The notes below the pieces were generated by a model. The model was given only the letters and a program-made list of their open reading frames with translations, was not told where the DNA came from and made no database searches. This document shows, piece by piece, positions 1 to 8,932 of a DNA stretch of 22,541 bases. The position numbers were made by a program, and so were the translations under genes. The DNA comes from Paramacrobiotus richtersi (Eukaryota; Tardigrada; Eutardigrada; Parachela; Macrobiotidae). The stretch spans positions 1-22,541 of the forward strand of contig JAQGAU010000937.1 of NCBI GenBank assembly GCA_034698045.1, in the 5' to 3' direction. The number at the start of each line of letters is the position of its first letter. Positions within the stretch are counted from its first letter, which is position 1.

Positions 1-959
1 CTTCTTCGGGTTTAAGGTTGGGAGCAAGGTATTCAGATGCAGTCTGCGCAAGGTTGGAGATAAATCTAAACATATCACGACTCAAAACGACAACGTGGAC
101 GGTCACAAATTATGTCACAAAAATGCAAAATTAATACGGATGATGCAGGAACAGCAGCAACACGTCACACGCATATTACTATCAACCCGAAAACAAACCG
201 ACTTCACTATCAGACCATCTAATCTGGCCGTCTGGACGATCAAATTCAGAGTATGAAAAAAACCCCTCGTAAACAATACGTAAGAAGTCAAAAAACGTTT
301 TGGAAGTTTTGCGCATTGGAGATTAGTATTCGTCAGCAAACAAACCTCAAGCCGTCGTCAGTGCAAGCGGCTGGGGCGTCGCTGCTGTACGCTTTGGGGA
401 GGTGTGTGTATGGTGTCACTGGGCGGTCGCATAACACTTTGGTTAATTTGGACGATGCAAGTGCTCTGCGAAGGTTGTTCTTGTTCAAGTCCCTTAGATT
501 TCCTTATGATCACCGGTTGCGTTATCTGAATCGTGCCAAAATAACTGTGGTTATTTTGCCATGTCTGAATCATCCGAATCTGAAGATGATAAAAACCGGA
601 TGCTTAAAACCGTTTACTTTTGGACAATTGGTTGTTGACCATCAATGGACACACTGGACAGTTACAGAACCTTGTAAGTGACACCTGAAGTCCTGTGTAC
701 ACGGGTTGTCTGCTTAAGAAGAAGAATAAAGAATAAAGAATGAGGAGGCGAATTAACTGCAGGAAAAGGGCATGCGCTTGTTTTTCATGCCGCAGAGTAT
801 GAGATGGGACTGTGGAGCGATGATTGACCAGTTTTGAATCATGGAAATCACCCTCTTTGTGATCGCCTACTGATAACGATCGCGAGGAAATTTTTTTTTA
901 TCTTCCGCTAGAATTATATCGGTATTCAACATCCGGTTCACTTTGATCTTGTGTCACAG
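1..959. other. Left flank, no supported gene
   Basis: I see no recognisable coding exon here. An open frame of 142 codons on the plus strand (253-681) has no protein-like composition that I recognise, and overlapping frames on the other strand are of similar quality, so I do not call it. The stretch ends in a good 3' splice site (TTGTGTCACAG, ending at 959) for the exon that follows. Confidence 0.5.
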
Positions 960-1223
960 AAAATGGAGAAATTCAAGGATATCGAAAGGGAAGCGAAAAT
1001 TAAGAACTATTCCAACATTGCACTGGCGCAAGAAGCCAAAATTGATGTCAATCTGAAGAGGAAATACGACGCAATAGGTGCACTTTCTGTATGTAGTGGC
1101 GGTTCCTTCAAAGGAAATGCAATAATAATTAATTATAATGTTAATATTTCCAGCAATTTATTGAGAAAATGCAGTGAACAGTTTGAGTGCGAAACTGGAA
1201 CAGTTTCATTTTCTGCATTTTGA
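960..1223 (+). pseudogene. CNOT3-like N-terminal region fragment (two exon-like blocks)
   Basis: The block 960-1077 follows a CAG acceptor and encodes a lysine/glutamate-rich helix beginning KMEKFKDIEREAKIKNYS. This resembles the coiled-coil N-terminal segment of CCR4-NOT subunit 3, where the family reads MERFKxxERExKxKxYS followed by an L-A-Q and K-x-D pattern, both visible here. A second block after a TTTCCAG acceptor (from 1154) contains SEQFECE, matching the QFESE segment that follows in CNOT3. CNOT3 is a scaffold of the cytoplasmic deadenylase complex. The remainder of the gene (more N-terminal helices, the NOT box) is not seen on either side, and the reading phase between the two blocks does not join cleanly. 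This suggests a detached fragment or an incompletely resolved gene. Similarity is by eye; a generic coiled coil remains possible. Confidence 0.45.
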
Positions 1224-1961
1224 TTCCACTATTAAGCTTCTCCGGCATTGTTCGGTGTGAACGATGCTAGGAATTACACGAAATAATCTGTATAAAATCT
1301 CCGAGCACGGACGTAAAAATCTAAATATGTAGTCCGAATTCTACAGAGAAAATACGTGTGCTTTTTCAGAATGGTGAATCCGCAGATGGAACAGCGTACA
1401 ATGCATTCGGATTTGTTAAGGATCCCGGCAAGTCCAGTGTCCAATTGTTTGTAGTTCTGAGATATAGTTCTGAGATGTTTGTATGTTTCTCCCCTCAGCG
1501 GACCTGCATTCCATGACATTCAACTGAGAGTTGTCAGCATAAACTGCAGTGGCTGGCACACTGAAGAGTTCTCGATCGGCCAATTACCAAAGGGGCCGCA
1601 GCATGGATATAACATGGGATAAAGTATGGATGGGCGTTGCACAGGATTTCTTAGCACAGTTAGTTACCTTTTTGTCCTGTTTGTGTTGAACTTGTTTTAT
1701 TATGATTTTTCAAAAGTCTGCTATCGTATTTCCCGGTTTCCGTATTCCATGTAACTTTAGATCACCGATTCTTATATCGATTTTTTTGTATTTAAAAAAT
1801 GTCGGCTCGCGATATAGTTGCTAGCAGTTATGATTCGTAATGCTGTTCGTACCGTGTACCTGCTTACTGAACATACGTAAATACATAGCTCGTAAATCCA
1901 TTAATGGGTGACGCTCTCTGTAGTTGCAGCACAAAATAACCCGCACGGATAAACTGCGTAA
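1224..1961. other. Intergenic or intronic stretch, nothing supported
   Basis: AT-rich, stop-dense sequence in all frames. No RNA gene, repeat or conserved exon recognised. It separates the CNOT3-like fragment from the SGSM3-like exons. Confidence 0.4.
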
Positions 1962-2670
1962 ATGATCCTGGACGGGATTCCACATTCACTACGTCCACAA
2001 ATGTGTATACGGCTGTCGGGCGCTGTGGAGAGAAAATATGCTTCAGAAGTTGGATATAACGAAATTGTTCGAAGTAGCATAAAAATCCTCAAACCGGACG
2101 AAAAACTTTTCGAAAAGAACTTGTTTTTCTTCATGCTAAACAAATCAGTTTACGGCTTTGCAGACTACGATGCAGGCGTAGTGAAAGTAAACTCCTTGTT
2201 TTGTTACAGAGCACTGCGGCAGATACTCACCCGAAAGTCATCTTCGAGATCAGGAGATTTTTGGCCGAGCATTCAGAAGTCACTGCCGACGTGCAAAGGC
2301 GTTGATGGATGTTGAACGGACCGCGGAACTGGGCTTCCGGAAGAACGACGTAATTATGATCGTTTCACAAAGTGATGAGCACTGCTGGATTGGCGAGCTC
2401 AATGGTCTGCGGGGCTGGTTTCCGGCGAGATTTGTGGAATTACTGGACGAGCAAGGCAGAGAGGTATTTCGCTTAGGGAATGCTATTGTGATCTGTGATT
2501 ATCATCCAGTTTTTAGTTTGGCTTCGAATTTACTTGCACTGCAAATGGGTTGGCTTTGCGATATTTTACTGTAGTATTCTCCAGCCGGTGATGATGCCGT
2601 ATCGGAGACAGTCGGCTGTTTGGTTCGCGACAAACTGTGTCAATATGAACAGTCTGCATTCCGCTTATAA
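1962..2670 (+). pseudogene. SGSM3: SGSM3-like (TBC-SH3-RUN) RabGAP fragment lacking the TBC core
   Basis: Small G protein signaling modulator 3 proteins are cytoplasmic TBC-SH3-RUN adaptors acting on Rab GTPases. Three pieces are visible. 1962-2186 encodes the start of the TBC domain (DGIPHSLRPQ...RLSGA...EIV), very like the family GIPHGMRPQLWMRLSGA, but the conserved tryptophan of R-x-x-x-W is cysteine. 2210-2463 encodes [12 protein letters not shown], then the SH3 domain ([37 protein letters not shown]), the hallmark of this family. 2575-2670 (YSPAGDDAVSE...LVRDKL) continues from the SH3 exon in phase across a 111-nt intron (donor GAG/GTATTT, acceptor CTGTAG). That frame ends at TAA 2668-2670. 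The roughly 200-residue TBC core with the catalytic arginine and glutamine fingers is absent: only 23 nt separate exon one from exon two. The RUN domain is not seen downstream. Family call strong; functionality doubtful. Confidence 0.8.
2464..2574 (+). other. SGSM3-like intron between SH3 exon and next exon
   Basis: A GT...AG intron of 111 nt. The exon ends ...GRE and the next begins YSPAGDDAV, which reconstitutes the family spacing (KEYSIAGDD in vertebrates). The intron is also contained in the second copy of the repeat (from 6766), where the AG acceptor has been lost by a small deletion (CTGTAGTATTCT versus CTATATTCT). Confidence 0.75.
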
Positions 2671-3879
2671 TTATGTTAGCGAGTTAGGGAGGCAGAAGGA
2701 TATCGTGATAATCTTTGTGAATTTTCCAGCCGTTAAGAGATTCAAATAGTTATGACGCTAGGGAAACCTGCGCTGTATGCTGGCCACTGCAGTTACTGTG
2801 CAATGGCCGTTATTTGAAAACGATGTTTGGTTTGGATATGTACGGGCATGGATAAAAAGCGATAAGGAAGGTTTATTAGTCGGTTTATCGTGGTATTGTT
2901 TTGACAGTTCATTATGCGGCCCGACCAAAGGGGGTGGCAGATGCTGATGTTATAATGACGTAATCTAGAAGGGCCAGCACTGATTAGGGGGTAAACAGGA
3001 GGAAATGGGTGTTTTGTTTCTTCGACTGTTAGCAGCGAGTTTAGGATGGTAGTCGGCCATTACCGAGTTCCTATCGGACAGGCGAGTATATGCCTCGCTG
3101 TTGTCCACCCTTGAGGAGGTCAGAGACTGGCTTGGTGGGATCATTTTGGTGACCTGCATTTGAGGGTTGACCACTTGATGGCGTCTCATTTTGTTGTGCG
3201 TTTTCCCTAAATAATACATTCAGGTTCATCGTACACTTGATTTGGGATTTAATTAGCAAAGCTAATAAAGTGCACGGCTGCAAAGCTAATAATGTAGAGC
3301 GCAATAATGTTATCTTAGTACCGGGAGCCTTTCGGCTGAATCATACATTTTATTCGATTACATAATTGTGAATATTTGTATGGCTCATGGATTTATGTCA
3401 TCTGGATCTGATTCTGGAACTGAGCAGCTCTGTTTTAATTTTTTCAAATTTTCTTTCGAATTTGTGTGCATACTTCCGGTCAGAAAGCTTGCAACAGATC
3501 GAAAAGGCGTTAAAGTTTAAACGGTTGAAAGTTAGAAAGAGTGCCGCGTAAAGTTGATTTTATAAACGGTCGAAGAAGGCGCCGGTATTTGTAACTTTAC
3601 GAGCCAAGATACCTCATTATCGATGACCAGTCAAGTGCAAGTTAAAGTGATGTTTTGCTTTATAAGTTTATGGGACAAACAAATCTGCATCTCTTTTAAG
3701 TGCATCAAATCTATTTATTGAATTGGGCCTGACAATACCGTTTTGTTTTCCGTGACAGCTATTATTTCCAGTTGGTTTTTATTACTGTTGATTGTTATTG
3801 GGTAACGTGTCAATATTGAGTCATGGATTGGTATTTGCCTAGTTTTATCAGTCAGAATGCACTGTTGCTGACAGTTGAA

Positions 3880-4520
3880 AAATCATCTACACATGAGAGC
3901 GATCAATTTTATTTATTTATGTTTAATATTTGATTTATTTATGTTTGGGAGAACAGAAAACCGTCATAAAAATCATTGGCTATGAAAAAACGTTTACATA
4001 TGAATGAAACAAAAAAAGCGATTAGCCGGTTCGGTTGAAAAATGCACTTCTGCTGATGGCATGTTACTTGTTAGCATTTCACATTCTGTATGCCAGGTTG
4101 CCGAGCGGAAGCTGGTGTATGATTATTGTGTTCTGTCATGTTTATCGCATTTTTAAGATTTATGAGAGCATAATTATCTAGGTGCAATCGTTGAAATCCG
4201 AGACCAAAATTTGATAAGGACATGACTCAACCGAGCCATGTTGTAATTTACTTAATATGTGTCTCCAAAGAGATTTCCTTGGTAATACAAGAACAAAATA
4301 ATGTAGCACAAATAATCTAGCGACCAATGGAGAAATTTTTAGTAATATACATGAATCGGTATAATTTGGTCAGCCTTATAGCAGCGAAATCGGTAGGGGA
4401 ATAGGCGGTGATTAGAGAAACTGGTTCGAGAGACGATTTTTTCGCATTAGTTTGGATGGTGAATAAATTGTTGTTTGCTCTTTGCTGGTGGCTTAGTTTT
4501 TGCATTTTGAACCAAAATGC
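3880..4520. other. Segment present only in repeat copy A (possible insertion)
   Basis: Copies A and B align up to ...GACAGTTGAA and resume at GTGGTATTA/ATGGTATTA. Copy A has about 640 extra nucleotides between these points. The extra DNA is AT-rich, with TTATTTATTTATG runs at its left end and a perfect 8-bp stem hairpin with a 3-nt loop (GCATTTTG-AAC-CAAAATGC, 4502-4520) at its right end. It encodes nothing I recognise. It may be an insertion into A (for example a short non-autonomous element) or a deletion from B. Confidence 0.5.
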
Positions 4521-4910
4521 GTGGTATTAAATTACCTGGCGGAGATAATGGTTGTGCATGCATACGGGGGTGAATGTGTTGTGTGTTCATAGCCCTAAAT
4601 GGAAACTGTTTTGTAAATGAACCGGCTGATCGAAATGTCATTCGATGCTCGACAAGTTATTTTCGGAAATAGACCGAGTGATGAGCTCGAAAGACTTACA
4701 CGAATTAGTTATCTGGTCGAACCATTACGTCCTTTTCGACGCATTACATTAACAGCGGTAGTTAAGCATAGGAGCGGAAGTCCCGTATTAAGAACGAGAA
4801 CTATGAGAATCCAACAATCCACGGAAGACTGGTGACTGCACTCGCATTCTAAAGAATCCAGAGCATGGCAAACCAAGCTATCCTGAGAAGTCCGCGCCTT
4901 CCTCCGTTAG

Positions 4911-5258
4911 TTACTGCCGCCGGAAAAGGTAATCCCTTTTTCGACTACGCCAGTAGCCCTCAATGTAAATGAGTCTCTCTACGGCCACTTTATCACCAAG
5001 ATTCAGGCACATTTTGCTAAATGTCCGTTCGCCTTTTTTTCGATCGTACGCAGTCATTTTTTCCTTCGCTGGCAGTTTGTACATGGACCTTAATATGTAT
5101 TTCGAGATTTCCGCATAGTCAGAGTCGTCGGTAAGTTCGGAAAGGTAATCGTGGACTTCGGTACGGATGGCAGAGTAGTTGACCATCCCCAACCCACTGT
5201 TAATTGGCTCTACCGCTTTGGAAAAGATCGCTTTCCTTCCTTTTAGCAACAAAATCAC
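4911..5258 (-). CDS. Unassigned open frame, possible exon (115 codons)
   Basis: An uninterrupted minus-strand frame with a protein-like composition: a charged, tyrosine-rich C-terminal half containing SKYILRSMYKLPAKEK and ERLIYIEGYWRSRKRDY, ending at a stop codon. A TTGCTAAAAG sequence near its start could serve as a 3' splice site, so it may be a terminal exon rather than a complete gene. I do not recognise the family. It lies between repeat copy A and the ACE-like exons, on the opposite strand. The plus strand here shows no ACE-like coding, so it is not a shadow of that gene. It could still be a chance frame. Confidence 0.3.
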   Translation of the reverse strand: MILLLKGRKAIFSKAVEPINSGLGMVNYSAIRTEVHDYLSELTDDSDYAEISKYILRSMYKLPAKEKMTAYDRKKGERTFSKMCLNLGDKVAVERLIYIEGYWRSRKRDYLFRRQ

Positions 5259-5411
5259 GCTTTTAGCTAATCACAATGCAAAGTGCTGGGAATACAGGTA
5301 AAGTGGTCAATGTGCAACAATATGTAGTAACCGTTTCCGCATAACAGGTTTTTCTTAAGGGTCATATTGATTATTTACGCCTTATACTAATTTGATTTGC
5401 CGTTCTTGTAG

Positions 5412-6702
5412 ACTGACTTATCAAGGCTTGTGCGCTCCTGTAAATCGTTCGAAGACGACTTTGATCCCGGTATGCAATGATACAAGATTCATAAGTCTGT
5501 CGCTATTAGCAAATTTTATGCTGCGTTGTTCTATCTTTCGCAGGTGCAAAATACCATATTCCTGCCGATGTTCTGTATATGCGGTATTTATCTGTCCCTT
5601 TTGGTTACTAATTTGACTGACAATTTACAATATATTCTTTTACAGATATTTCGTCAGCTTTGTCATACAGTTCCAGTTCCACAAAGCGTTTTGCACAGCA
5701 GCTAATCACACTGGACCGCTTAATCAATGCGATATCGACGGAAATAAACTGCCGGCACACTTCTTGGGTAAGCGCGATAGATTTCCATCTACCAGTGATA
5801 TGTAATCGAGAAACACTACTGTTTTCGAAAATTTTCGTAATAAAATAGCTCGGCATAATACGGCGGTTATTAATTTATGTAGTAAGTAGTAAGATCGATT
5901 CGATGTACGAATGACTGTTCAAAACGCATGGTTGTTTCCGCACGTACATTTTCGCCAGCTACGGAACGCTAGAGTTTAATTACTTTTCAGAGACGCTTTG
6001 AAACTGGGATCATCCCAACCTTGGCAGGATGTCCTGGCAGCCATCACCGGAAGTCGGGAAATGGATGCGACGGCCTTGACTGACTTTTTCGAACCATTGA
6101 CCAGTCATCTTTGCGCTATCAGCGCGGCCAACAACAATAATACTGCCGGATGGACTAACGGTATACCTTCCTAGTAAAACCTGTAGGAATTTCGAACCAG
6201 ATGTGATGAACAAAATATTTTTTAGATCCAGTATGCTTTCCCTTTAATTGTGTCTATCCTGCGGACCAGACGACAACCACCATCCAGACAACACCCACCA
6301 CAACAATCCAGACCTTACCCACCACAACAATCCTGTCCACACGATCACCCACGGTGAACAGTACAATCCAGACATCACCAACGACACGATCACCTCCGGT
6401 GAATAATTCAACAGTATCGCCCGCTATTGTCGGCCCTCCCACCCCGACGAGCGCTGCACCTGGTGATACCTCAACGACGACCGGTATCATCGCCGGTATC
6501 AGAAGGTAGTAGTATACGCACGCCGCTAGAGAACGGCTATGCCGGTATGCGCAACAGAAAAGGTCATAGAGTCCACATACATAACGTAGTTCTTGCGTTT
6601 CTAGGTTCAGGGAATACCGGGGGTGGTGCATCTTTGGCGACAGTCTCGGTGATGACACTGTTGGTTGGCCTCCTGCTGGCCATGGTGGATATTCGGTATT
6701 AG
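5412..6702 (+). pseudogene. Angiotensin-converting-enzyme-like M2 peptidase, C-terminal part with mucin-like stalk
   Basis: M2 zinc dipeptidyl-carboxypeptidases trim peptide C-termini at the cell surface. Exons: 5412-5469 (LTYQGLCAPVNRS), 5544-5583 (GAKYHIPADVLYMR), 5646-5767 ([16 protein letters not shown]...HTGPL...CDI), 5993-6160 (LDALKLGSSQPWQDVL...FFEPL), 6226-6495 (Thr/Pro/Ser-rich stalk) and 6605-6702. Splice phases join correctly apart from one missing base near 5450, which breaks SEDDFDPG. The stalk is about 75 residues of TTT/PTT-like repeats, expected to be O-glycosylated. The last exon encodes a Gly/Ser linker and a hydrophobic segment (SVMTLLVGLLLAMV) stopping at TAG 6700-6702, so it is either a membrane anchor with a tiny tail or a GPI signal. 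The N-terminal two thirds with the HExxH zinc site is not found upstream (no HEMGH-like codons), so this is a truncated gene or a 3' remnant. Family call strong. Confidence 0.85.
6226..6495 (+). other. Thr/Pro/Ser-rich stalk exon of the ACE-like gene
   Basis: After DPVCFPFNCVYP the exon turns into an irregular array of TTTTIQTTPTTT and TRSPxVN units with N-x-S/T sequons. Two in-phase GT donors exist near its end (CCG/GTATCAT at 6483 and CCG/GTATCAG at 6496). Both join in frame with the last exon, so alternative stalk lengths of four to five residues are possible. Confidence 0.65.
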
Positions 6703-6731
6703 GAGATTTTATTTGGATTTTTAAACAGTCC

Positions 6732-7106
6732 TTGACGTTTTTGCCTTGGCGGTTTCGGCAAAGAGGTATTGTTCGCTTAGGGAATGCTGTTGTGATCTAT
6801 GATTATCATTCAGTTTTTATTTTGGCTTCGAATTTACTTGCACTGCAAATCGGTTGGCTTTCAGCGTATTTACGGTACGATATTTTACTATATTCTCCAG
6901 CCGGTAAAGATGCCGTATCGGAGACAATCGGCGATTTAGTTCGCGACAAACTACTGTGTCAATATGAACAGTCTGCATTCCGCTTATATATGTTAGGGAG
7001 GCAGAGGGATGTGATAAACTTTGTGAATATATGCCAGCCGTTAGAAGATTCAAATAGTTATGACATAGTGGCACTGAAGGGATTTTGGAGATGCCCTATC
7101 TCTTGA
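6732..7106 (+). pseudogene. Duplicated SGSM3-like exon fragment (copy B)
   Basis: Copy B keeps YSPAGKDAVSETIGDLVRDK, homologous to the post-SH3 exon at 2575. The splice acceptor upstream is destroyed and one aspartate of AGDD is lysine. The frame nevertheless stays open from 6732 through the former intron, the exon and beyond to 7106 (124 codons), with an in-frame extra codon (DKLLCQY). TIGDLVR is closer to the vertebrate TDLVR than copy A (VGCLVR), so neither copy is simply a degraded version of the other. No SH3 exon precedes it, so it is an orphan fragment. Confidence 0.65.
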
Positions 7107-8420
7107 TTCAGTCGTACTATGGTTATGACCACCTGTTATTTGTACGCTAGGGAGTAGGGATGCCTGCGCTGCAAGCGGGCCACTGCAGTTACAGTACAGT
7201 GGCCGTTCTTCGAAAAGGATGTTTATGTATGGGCATGGGTAAAAAGTGATAAGGAAGGTTTATTAGTCGGTTTATCGTAACATTGTTTTGGCAGTTCATT
7301 ATGCGGCCCGACCATAAGGGGTGGCAAATGCTGGTGTTATAATCTAATCAAGAAGGGCCACTGATTGGGGGGTGAACAGGGGGAAATGGGTGTTTTGTTT
7401 CTTCGGCTGTTAGCTGAGAGTTTATGATGGTGCTGTTTCCGTCGGCCATTTCTGAGTTCCTGTCGGACAGCCGAGTATTTGCCTCGCTATTGTCCATCCT
7501 TGAGGAGGTTAGAGACTAGCTTGACGGGATCATTGTGGTGACCTTAATTAACTGAGGGTTGACCACTTGATTGCGTCTTATTTTGTTGTGCTTTCCCCTA
7601 AATAATACATCCAAGGTCATCTTGATTGGGATTTAATTAGCAAAGCCATGATAATATATTCTATCATGGCAAAGCTAACAGAGTAGGGCGCAATAATGAT
7701 TTATCTTAGTACGCCTTTCGGCTGAATCGTAAATTTCATTCAGTTACATACGTGTGAATATTTGTATGGTTCATTGATTTATGTAATCTGGATCTGATTC
7801 TGGAACTGAGCAGCTCAGTTTTAATTTTTTCAAATTTTTATTTTGAATTTGTGTGTGTACTTCCGGTCAGAAAGCTGGCAACAGATCGAAAAGTCGTTAA
7901 ATTTTGAACGGTTGAAAGTTAGAAAGAGTGCCGCGTAAAGTTTATTTTATAAACGATCGAAGTGGCGCCGGTATTTGTAACTTTACGAGCCAAGATACCG
8001 GTTTATTTATTACCGATGACCAGTCAAATGCGAGTTAAAGCGATGTTTAGCTTTATAAGTTTATGGGACAAATAAATTTGCATTTCTTTCAAGTGCATCA
8101 AATCTGTTTATTAAATTGGGTCTGACAATACCGCGTTTTGTTCTCCGTGACAGCTATTATTTCCGGTTATGATACTGTTGATTTTTATTTAGTAACGTGT
8201 CAATATTGAGTCAGGGATTGGTATTTTCTCAGTCAAAATGCATTTTTGCTGACAGAATGGTTGTTGACAGTTATGTGACAGTTGAATATAATTGTACCAT
8301 GGTATTACCTTGCGGAGATACTTAATGGTTGTGCATAAGCATGCTTACGGGGGTGAATGTGTTGTGTGTTCATAGCCCTGAATGGAAACTGTTTTGTAGA
8401 TGAACCAGCCGATCGAGATG
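6763..8420 (+). repeat. Direct repeat copy B (about 1.66 kb)
   Basis: Second copy of the segment at 2461-4637, same orientation, starting GAGGTATTG and ending GATCGAGATG. It contains the SGSM3-like intron and exon (6766-7106) without the SH3 exon, and lacks about 640 nt of copy A. It also has a private perfect 9-bp inverted repeat (GCCATGATA, 7645-7653, with TATCATGGC, 7662-7670). The two copies bracket the ACE-like gene. Confidence 0.85.
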
Positions 8421-8489
8421 CAGTTTCCTGTGATCGGTTTCATCCACAACTTAAATCCTGAGATGCTGCAATAACAAGATGATTTTTTT

Positions 8490-8932
8490 GTGCAGAACCT
8501 CCATGATTCGAGAACCTGTAATAGTACCAACTACCTATATAATATTTGACAACTGTGCGCTGAACGTGGTGTACTGTTTCCTCACTTTTCATCTGTTTAT
8601 TATGTGTTTAGTGCTGTTTGAACGCGGATTTGGTTGAGAAATGCGACAGTGAAATAATAAAATTCGATATTTGACTATGTGTTATGCGCACGCTCACGTA
8701 AAATTCCGCTGCATTCTTGGGCGGACAGGAAGAACGCATATAGATCTGCTTTATGCGCATTAAATTCAAAACATTTCAAAGGCAAGAAAAGTTTGTTACC
8801 GGTAAACATACAGTTATGGAAACGAATAGTGAAAATTGTACAGAGTGAATATAAGTATTCACGGTTAACGGATAATTTGTATAATACTACGGTAATCCAT
8901 TTGGTTGTAGAAGCCAGTCAAACGTTTGCTCC
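8490..8932 (+). repeat. Left arm of long inverted repeat
   Basis: Matches the reverse complement of 12366-12688 over most of its length. Landmarks shared by the arms include TTATGCGCACGCTCACGTAA (8683 onward), GGGCGGACAGGAAG, AATTCAAAACATTTC, ACTACGGTAATCCATTTGG and GAAGCCAGTC. The left arm contains about 110 nt (around 8554-8664) absent from the right arm. The right arm has about 15 nt absent here. It starts about 70 bp after the end of repeat copy B. Confidence 0.8.

Larger units (their letters stand above)
2461..4637 (+). repeat. Direct repeat copy A (about 2.2 kb), includes SGSM3-like exon
   Basis: From GAGGTATT at 2461 to GATCGAAATG at 4637 the sequence is clearly similar to 6763-8420 in the same orientation, at something like 85-90% identity by eye, with many small indels. 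It starts exactly at the 3' end of the SH3 exon and contains the next intron and exon of the SGSM3-like gene, followed by about 1.9 kb with no recognised gene. Copy A carries about 640 nt (roughly 3880-4520) missing from copy B. No LTR features, primer-binding site or polymerase frame was seen, so I read it as a segmental duplication. Confidence 0.85.

Noticed and set aside
253-681. 142-codon plus-strand open frame
   Set aside because: No recognisable domain, and overlapping frames on the other strand are similarly open; likely chance.
4092-4160. tRNA-like start (GCCAGGTTGCCGAGCGG)
   Set aside because: It resembles the 5' end of a class II tRNA, but no anticodon stem, TTC loop or matching acceptor strand follows.
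6254-6658. 134-codon minus-strand frame full of valines and glycines
   Set aside because: It is the antisense of the Thr/Pro-rich stalk exon, whose low complexity keeps the opposite frame open.
2461-8420. Copies A and B as LTRs of a retrotransposon around 4638-6762
   Set aside because: The internal region carries ACE exons and no gag/pol, primer-binding site or polypurine tract; the copies start at an exon edge and contain an intron.
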